From: Trichuris trichiura
Lineage: Eukaryota; Nematoda; Enoplea; Trichinellida; Trichuridae
Direction: 5' to 3'
NCBI GenBank assembly: GCA_037903355.1
Contig: JBAJFE010000005.1
Coordinates: forward strand, 806,001 to 870,000
DNA: 64,000 nt
Shown piece by piece: positions 59,491 to 64,000 of the stretch (the stretch's first letter is position 1; each line of letters opens with the position of its first letter). Position numbers and translations under genes: made by a program. Below the pieces are notes generated by a model, which worked only from the letters and a program-made list of their open reading frames with translations, did no database searches and was not told where the DNA came from.

Positions 59491-62239
59491 CGTGTATAGA
59501 ATGACATGTCATATCTTCTTTAACCTCTTTTTATTAAGTGGAGCTTCGGAAACTGCCCAATAATGTTCAAACATGTTCAGTCGTATTCCTTTGCGCTTGT
59601 CCGTGTTCAAGCACGCAGTTCTTGTTCATCCACGTTCACTTTTGTATGGGTTCACCAAATGCTGCTCTCTTTCATGTAGGACTCATGAGCATCATTTAGG
59701 CTTGCGGATTTTCATCAGATGTGCTCATGTTTGTAGCGTTTCATTAATATTTGATGAGCTTGGTTCAGTTCTTCCACTATTGTACAGTTTTCTTCAATTA
59801 TCCATTGAAATACTAGATGAGCTGAATCATAAACTGACACAGGAAATTGTTGTGGCGGATATACTGTAAGAATAAGCTAAGATAATGTGAACAAAGAGGG
59901 TGAAGTCATGTGATATTATGCGTAGAAAATACATTTACCCTCTAGAGCTCTTCATGCATGTTCAAACGGATGGACAGCGATGCAGCGTACGTTCATCTCT
60001 TTGCTCATTTTTATTCTAGAATATGGCAAACATTGTCAACATTGACAATGATCTAGGATCCCCCCATCTTCATCTCAGTATATAGTAAATTTTCAACCGT
60101 GCAGGCAAGAAAAATCACTTGTAAAATTTGCCCTGTACGATGTGAGAAGAGTCGTACAGTGCTTTGTGGAGATATTCGCTCCATGCAGCAAATATGCACA
60201 GCAGTGGTGGATCCTCTGTCTGATGCATGTGATGATCTGATAGCATACAGGCAAAAGTTATCCACTGTTTGGCCCTTCTGCTGAGTGGAACAGACATGCA
60301 GTTAGAAATCATTGACTGTTGGAAACTTGACGTAGGGGTATCCAATGCGTACTAATCGTCTTCTGCCAGAAGGTCTTCTCTCTAACAATCTTCACGCTGA
60401 GGTTTTACAGACAGTGCCAGCGTCAGTCTAATGATTTGATAAACTTCATCTCTTCTTCTGCAGACAAGGAACGCAGCTAGACAGAATTCAGGTGTGAGAT
60501 GTGACAGGTAATACAGAACGCTGCATAGACGAGTTGGCCATTCCTTGGTTCTCTTCCTGTGTCGGTCAGACGCACAGATAGCGATCCACTCGTGAGTAGT
60601 GACATAGAGACAGTTTTGCTACTTCCATGATTGAGCTTTCATAGGTAAAATTCAAACTCACTGTTAATCGAATCTCGTTTTGCATTGGCTTCCACGCCTC
60701 AAGCTGCCACTGACAGTTTGTTCCAGATTGTGTTCATCACGAAAGAACAGCTTCGGCATCCACTTTGGTATCACATTTTCACCTCCATCCATGACACTGT
60801 TGGCGTCATTTCTATTGGTTGGTACGAAGTAATAGCAGAGTTCCCGCCCAACGATCCTTCCTTTATAAATAGAAGATTTTCAAACGAGGAGCATTCACCA
60901 TTTAAATAGAATAGTGATCCATAACAGTCAGACAGAATCAGTCGTTAAATGAAATCGAATAAGAGCACACTGAAATTGAGCCGTTTGATCCATCGGCAGA
61001 GATAAGGAGCAAGACAAAACGATAAGGCACAGACCTCCTCTGTCTTATCGTAGACGACAGAACCAGTTTAAGTACGAAAGCTTCAGTCATTGATAGCAGT
61101 TTATAACAAGAATAAACCATATGCTTCCCCTGAGATGTAAGGTTGAGAGAAAAAACAATTTCTCTTGTGAAAACCTCAAGGATACTCAACATAAAAGCTG
61201 TACAGCATAAAGTTAGGATGCCAGTGATGGATATTGCAAGCGAATCCCGGCAAAAAGATATACTTGTCTTATGAACAAAAAAGGGATGCTAAAAAGGAGC
61301 AAAATAGAAATACTTCGCTACTTTGCATTTGTGAACGTGGATAGCCGCTAAATGCACTTGTACGCGCACTGTGTTCCTAAGTTTAAGTGACCAAAATATA
61401 CTCTGTAACTATTTTCATTAAACGACTTCAATGAATCGCCCCGTGTGGCCTTTGCGACAACTTACGTGCCCCTTGGGGACCCGCACCTTAACATGTCGAC
61501 TACAGGTGCAGTTTTGGCAGTTAAAATTTTCTGGCCTTCTGTCGGGGTCGACTGGGAAAACATAAATTAATATTAGCAGAGCAACCAAGCAACACATTTT
61601 TTGTGAACTTGGAACTTTCAGAGTGGAGCACCGTCAGGTTAGCGACGGTGAAACATTCCTGACCGTTTTTCGCTAGTGAAAGCGAGTTGCTTTACTGTGC
61701 TGAACAAAGCAACTGCAACGGAAATCTGCACGCTAACTTTTTACCAGAAATACTAAGGATAGAAGGTTTCACTAAGGATGCATTGGTTTTCAATTTTTCG
61801 CTTGATGTCAGACGGTTTTACTCAAATTTTTAAATAATACGTTTTGCCCCATTAGTGCAGTCCAACCAATTACCGCTTGAAAAATGCAGGTTCCTTTCCA
61901 GAAAAATGTAGGCTACCCTGTTCTCCTCTTACAAGCAAGGACAACGCTACTCTGTTCCGGTCTTGCGTAAGTTTGAACTAAAATGTAACCCTACTGTTTA
62001 ATCTCGGAATGTGGAAAGTACACGTCTGGCAAGTTTGCGATAAGACAAAACCTGCATTATTTAAGTGCTTGTTTGTGGGAAAGTAGATAAGATAACAATC
62101 AGGTTTCCTCATTGATGAAATGAAACTGTGACGCTAAACTGAACGAAATTTAATTTATGCACTTAATAAACAGCTTACCGACACTGAGAAATGGACTATG
62201 GTATTATTGCGGAACACGCAGATTCCAAAGGATAAATGG
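59491..62239. other. Repeat-poor stretch with small unrecognised frames
   Basis: About 2.7 kb. Frames of 98 aa (59573-59869), 61 aa (60099-60284) and 74 aa (60685-60909) on the + strand have protein-like stretches but no recognised family. A pyrimidine-rich acceptor (TCTTCTTCTGCAG) lies near 60463. I cannot build a gene from them. Confidence 0.3.
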
Positions 62240-62690
62240 CCAGTTTTGCCATTACACATGAAACTGCTACGAAAAATTGCTCTGCCTCCTACATCGGAAA
62301 GATAAGTGACAAACTGATTTGTCCACAATGGGAATACATGCGCTGTACAGAGCGCCACAACAACGCGGTTGTTTCGCTACGTTCCCTTAATGTTCCATTT
62401 AGTGGGCAAACATCTTTAACTATTGAAGAAGAGAACAACCGTGTGCTCCCTTTCGTAGACAACTTTGCTGAACAAATTTCTAGAAAGGATAAAAACGACA
62501 ATGTAGAAAAGACGCACAATTTAGAAAGGTATCTGATTTTTCAATCTCATCTACGACAGTCCGTTACGAAAGAAACCCTCCAAGATATGGGAGATCGCGC
62601 AACGACATTACGTAACAGTGATTTTATTGATGAGAAACTAATTACGTATAAAAGGTCTTCAAAGAAAAAGAGCTTTCCACGAACCTGTTA
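62240..62690 (+). pseudogene. Penelope-like reverse transcriptase fragment C
   Basis: The frame 62236-62691 (151 aa) includes SLTIEEENNRVLPFVDNFAE, corresponding to the family's FT-E-E-N-LPFLDVLV block. It continues with LERYLIFQSHLRQSVTKETL, the YL-F-SHHP block, and then with RATTLRNSDFIDEKLITY. This is the longest uninterrupted relic in the window. It lacks the YxDD box and most of the upstream enzyme, and no GIY-YIG nuclease domain is visible downstream. A decayed GTTTTCAGGGC core-like block with matching downstream sequence follows at about 62930-63010. Confidence 0.72.
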
Positions 62691-63309
62691 AAGTCGGTTA
62701 TTCTTTGGAAGCAGTCTGCGACATGATTCAGCTATTGCAGTGTAGAGCAGGATACGGGATACGCTTTTTTCAATATCTGTCTTTTTTCCAGAGACCTTTA
62801 AATAAAACAGTTTTTTCCATAAATTTTAATAAAATAAATCACTCAGAAGAAACAATCATGAAAATGGCTTAACTATTACACTGTACGGAATCATACAAGG
62901 TGTTTTTCTCAGTATTTTTTTTATTCAGTGAAGTTTTCAGGGCTAACTGTATCCCACCGTAAATGCTGATTCAACAGGAATTGACGGATGCGAGAAACCT
63001 CCAAAGCTAAGCCTAATAAGCAAATACTAGAAACAACCAATCGATGTCATTCCGTTTTGCTAATTAACTTTTGAAGCTCGATTGCAAATGTCTCAACTTG
63101 ACGCAGCATCAAATTAAAATCGTCTCACGTTCAATTTGAAAATTTGAAACATAAAGATTCAACCAAAGCCTGTTCGTGAATATACTATTTGACGTTATTC
63201 TCCAAATAATTTGACTTCCCCAACAAGCAAGAGGAAAAGTACCTCAAGAAGAACAACTTCACCGTGAAAACGAAAAACCAGTCACTTTGCCGCTAATAGG
63301 AATACGCTT
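62691..63309. other. Downstream part of the Penelope-like relic
   Basis: 62926-63010 aligns with 42234-42330, so it belongs to the same element family (end region). The rest is AT-rich with no gene. Confidence 0.4.
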
Positions 63310-63470
63310 TTATGCTAGGCAAGAAAGTTTCTAACAGCAACGAAGACATTTCAATACAATTTCTGAATGCTCATTTTCGTAGAAAAGTATTTTTCACCGT
63401 TGAGAAAGAAAACGATGGAGAAAAGCTGTTTGCGCTAGAGATTAAAAGCAGGGGTACACGAAGAACTTAG
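63310..63470 (+). pseudogene. Penelope-like reverse transcriptase fragment D
   Basis: A frame starting near 63313 contains QFLNAHFRRKVFFTVEKEND followed by GEKLFALEI, the same reverse transcriptase block as fragments B and C, and ends in a stop at about 63468. It is the least complete piece. Confidence 0.55.
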
Positions 63471-64000
63471 ACTTCAGATGCGTAGCTGGTACAAAACTAG
63501 AATATAGCCGTTTGATTACCCTGCTTCATCGCTACAAACAGTTATTTGTCATTTTTGAAAGTCATATACTCTGCAAAGGTAAGAACAAGTCATGCATCCA
63601 CATTAGAATACCCACTTTGACCACTATCTACGACGATCTCCCACGCTTTGACCGAAAGCTTGAAACTTCGGAAGGTCTGACTTGCAACCCTTTTCTACTG
63701 CACAAAAAAAGAAGTTATCCAGGATTACATGAAATTTCATAATAATTCACGGAACTGCAACCCACGAAACCTCATTCCAATCAACCACGCAGGACTAAGA
63801 CTTTGAGCTTATTCGCCTTGCTTCTTGCAGCTTTCAGCATTGGTGGAGCAGCAAAAAAGCCGTAGAAGACCATAAACCATGACAGCTTTCAGCATTTACA
63901 CAAAATAAATTTCTTTAGCTACTGAAGAGAGGAAACCGTTCCGTATGCAACATTTACAACGCATAACAGTAAACGTACCATAAAAAGAAACAAAACAAAG
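63471..64000. other. Window end with a fragment of the palindrome family
   Basis: AAAAGCCGTAGAAGACCATA at 63855 and the next few bases match the outer arm end of the palindrome at 24203-24520. The 76-aa frame 63512-63742 is unrecognised. Confidence 0.4.

Overview
This is a eukaryotic nuclear window, most probably from a nematode. The three recognisable host genes have short GT-AG introns of 55-74 bp (one first intron is 1.2 kb). Two canonical nuclear tRNA genes are present, gene density is low, and intergenic DNA is rich in repeats. TTAGGC-type units, the telomeric hexamer of many nematodes, occur at two internal sites. A clade I (whipworm-like) nematode would fit, but that is inference and no marker here proves it.

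Left third (1-17 kb): the 3' end of an unidentified + strand gene (1-207); a four-exon + strand gene for a calmodulin-like EF-hand protein of 161 aa (6519-7203); a four-exon minus-strand gene for a PPM1A/B-type PP2C phosphatase of 406 aa (7705-10258); a weak two-exon candidate (12495-12854) ending inside a TTAGGC-like inverted repeat; and a two-exon minus-strand short-chain dehydrogenase of 323 aa with a signal peptide (13514-14538).

Middle (17-41 kb): tRNA-Asp(GTC) and tRNA-Asn(GTT) lie in otherwise gene-poor DNA. A complete hAT transposon (24995-28970) has an 8-bp target duplication and an intact 592-aa transposase, and itself carries a nested foldback repeat. Several foldback elements (20.5, 24.2, 25.7, 31.1, 32.0, 32.5 kb) share a CTGAYGA-stem-GAAA core resembling a hammerhead ribozyme. 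A 1-kb tandem duplication (30.4-32.9 kb), simple-sequence blocks and a 41-bp minisatellite (39.1-39.6 kb) follow.

Right third (41-64 kb): about 18 monomers of a ~450-bp satellite sit in two blocks (43.4-46.15 and 49.9-56.3 kb) whose flanking DNA is also duplicated. A 608-bp near-perfect palindrome with an 11-bp target duplication has landed in the second block. A 186-bp TA-flanked MITE and a possible set of exons (48.87-49.66 kb) lie between the blocks. Decayed Penelope-like reverse transcriptase fragments (41.9, 59.0, 62.2, 63.3 kb) surround the array. The genes are unrelated housekeeping or lineage genes with no operon-like logic. The main story of the window is mobile and tandem DNA, especially inverted repeats carrying the hammerhead-like core and their possible link to the Penelope-like relics.
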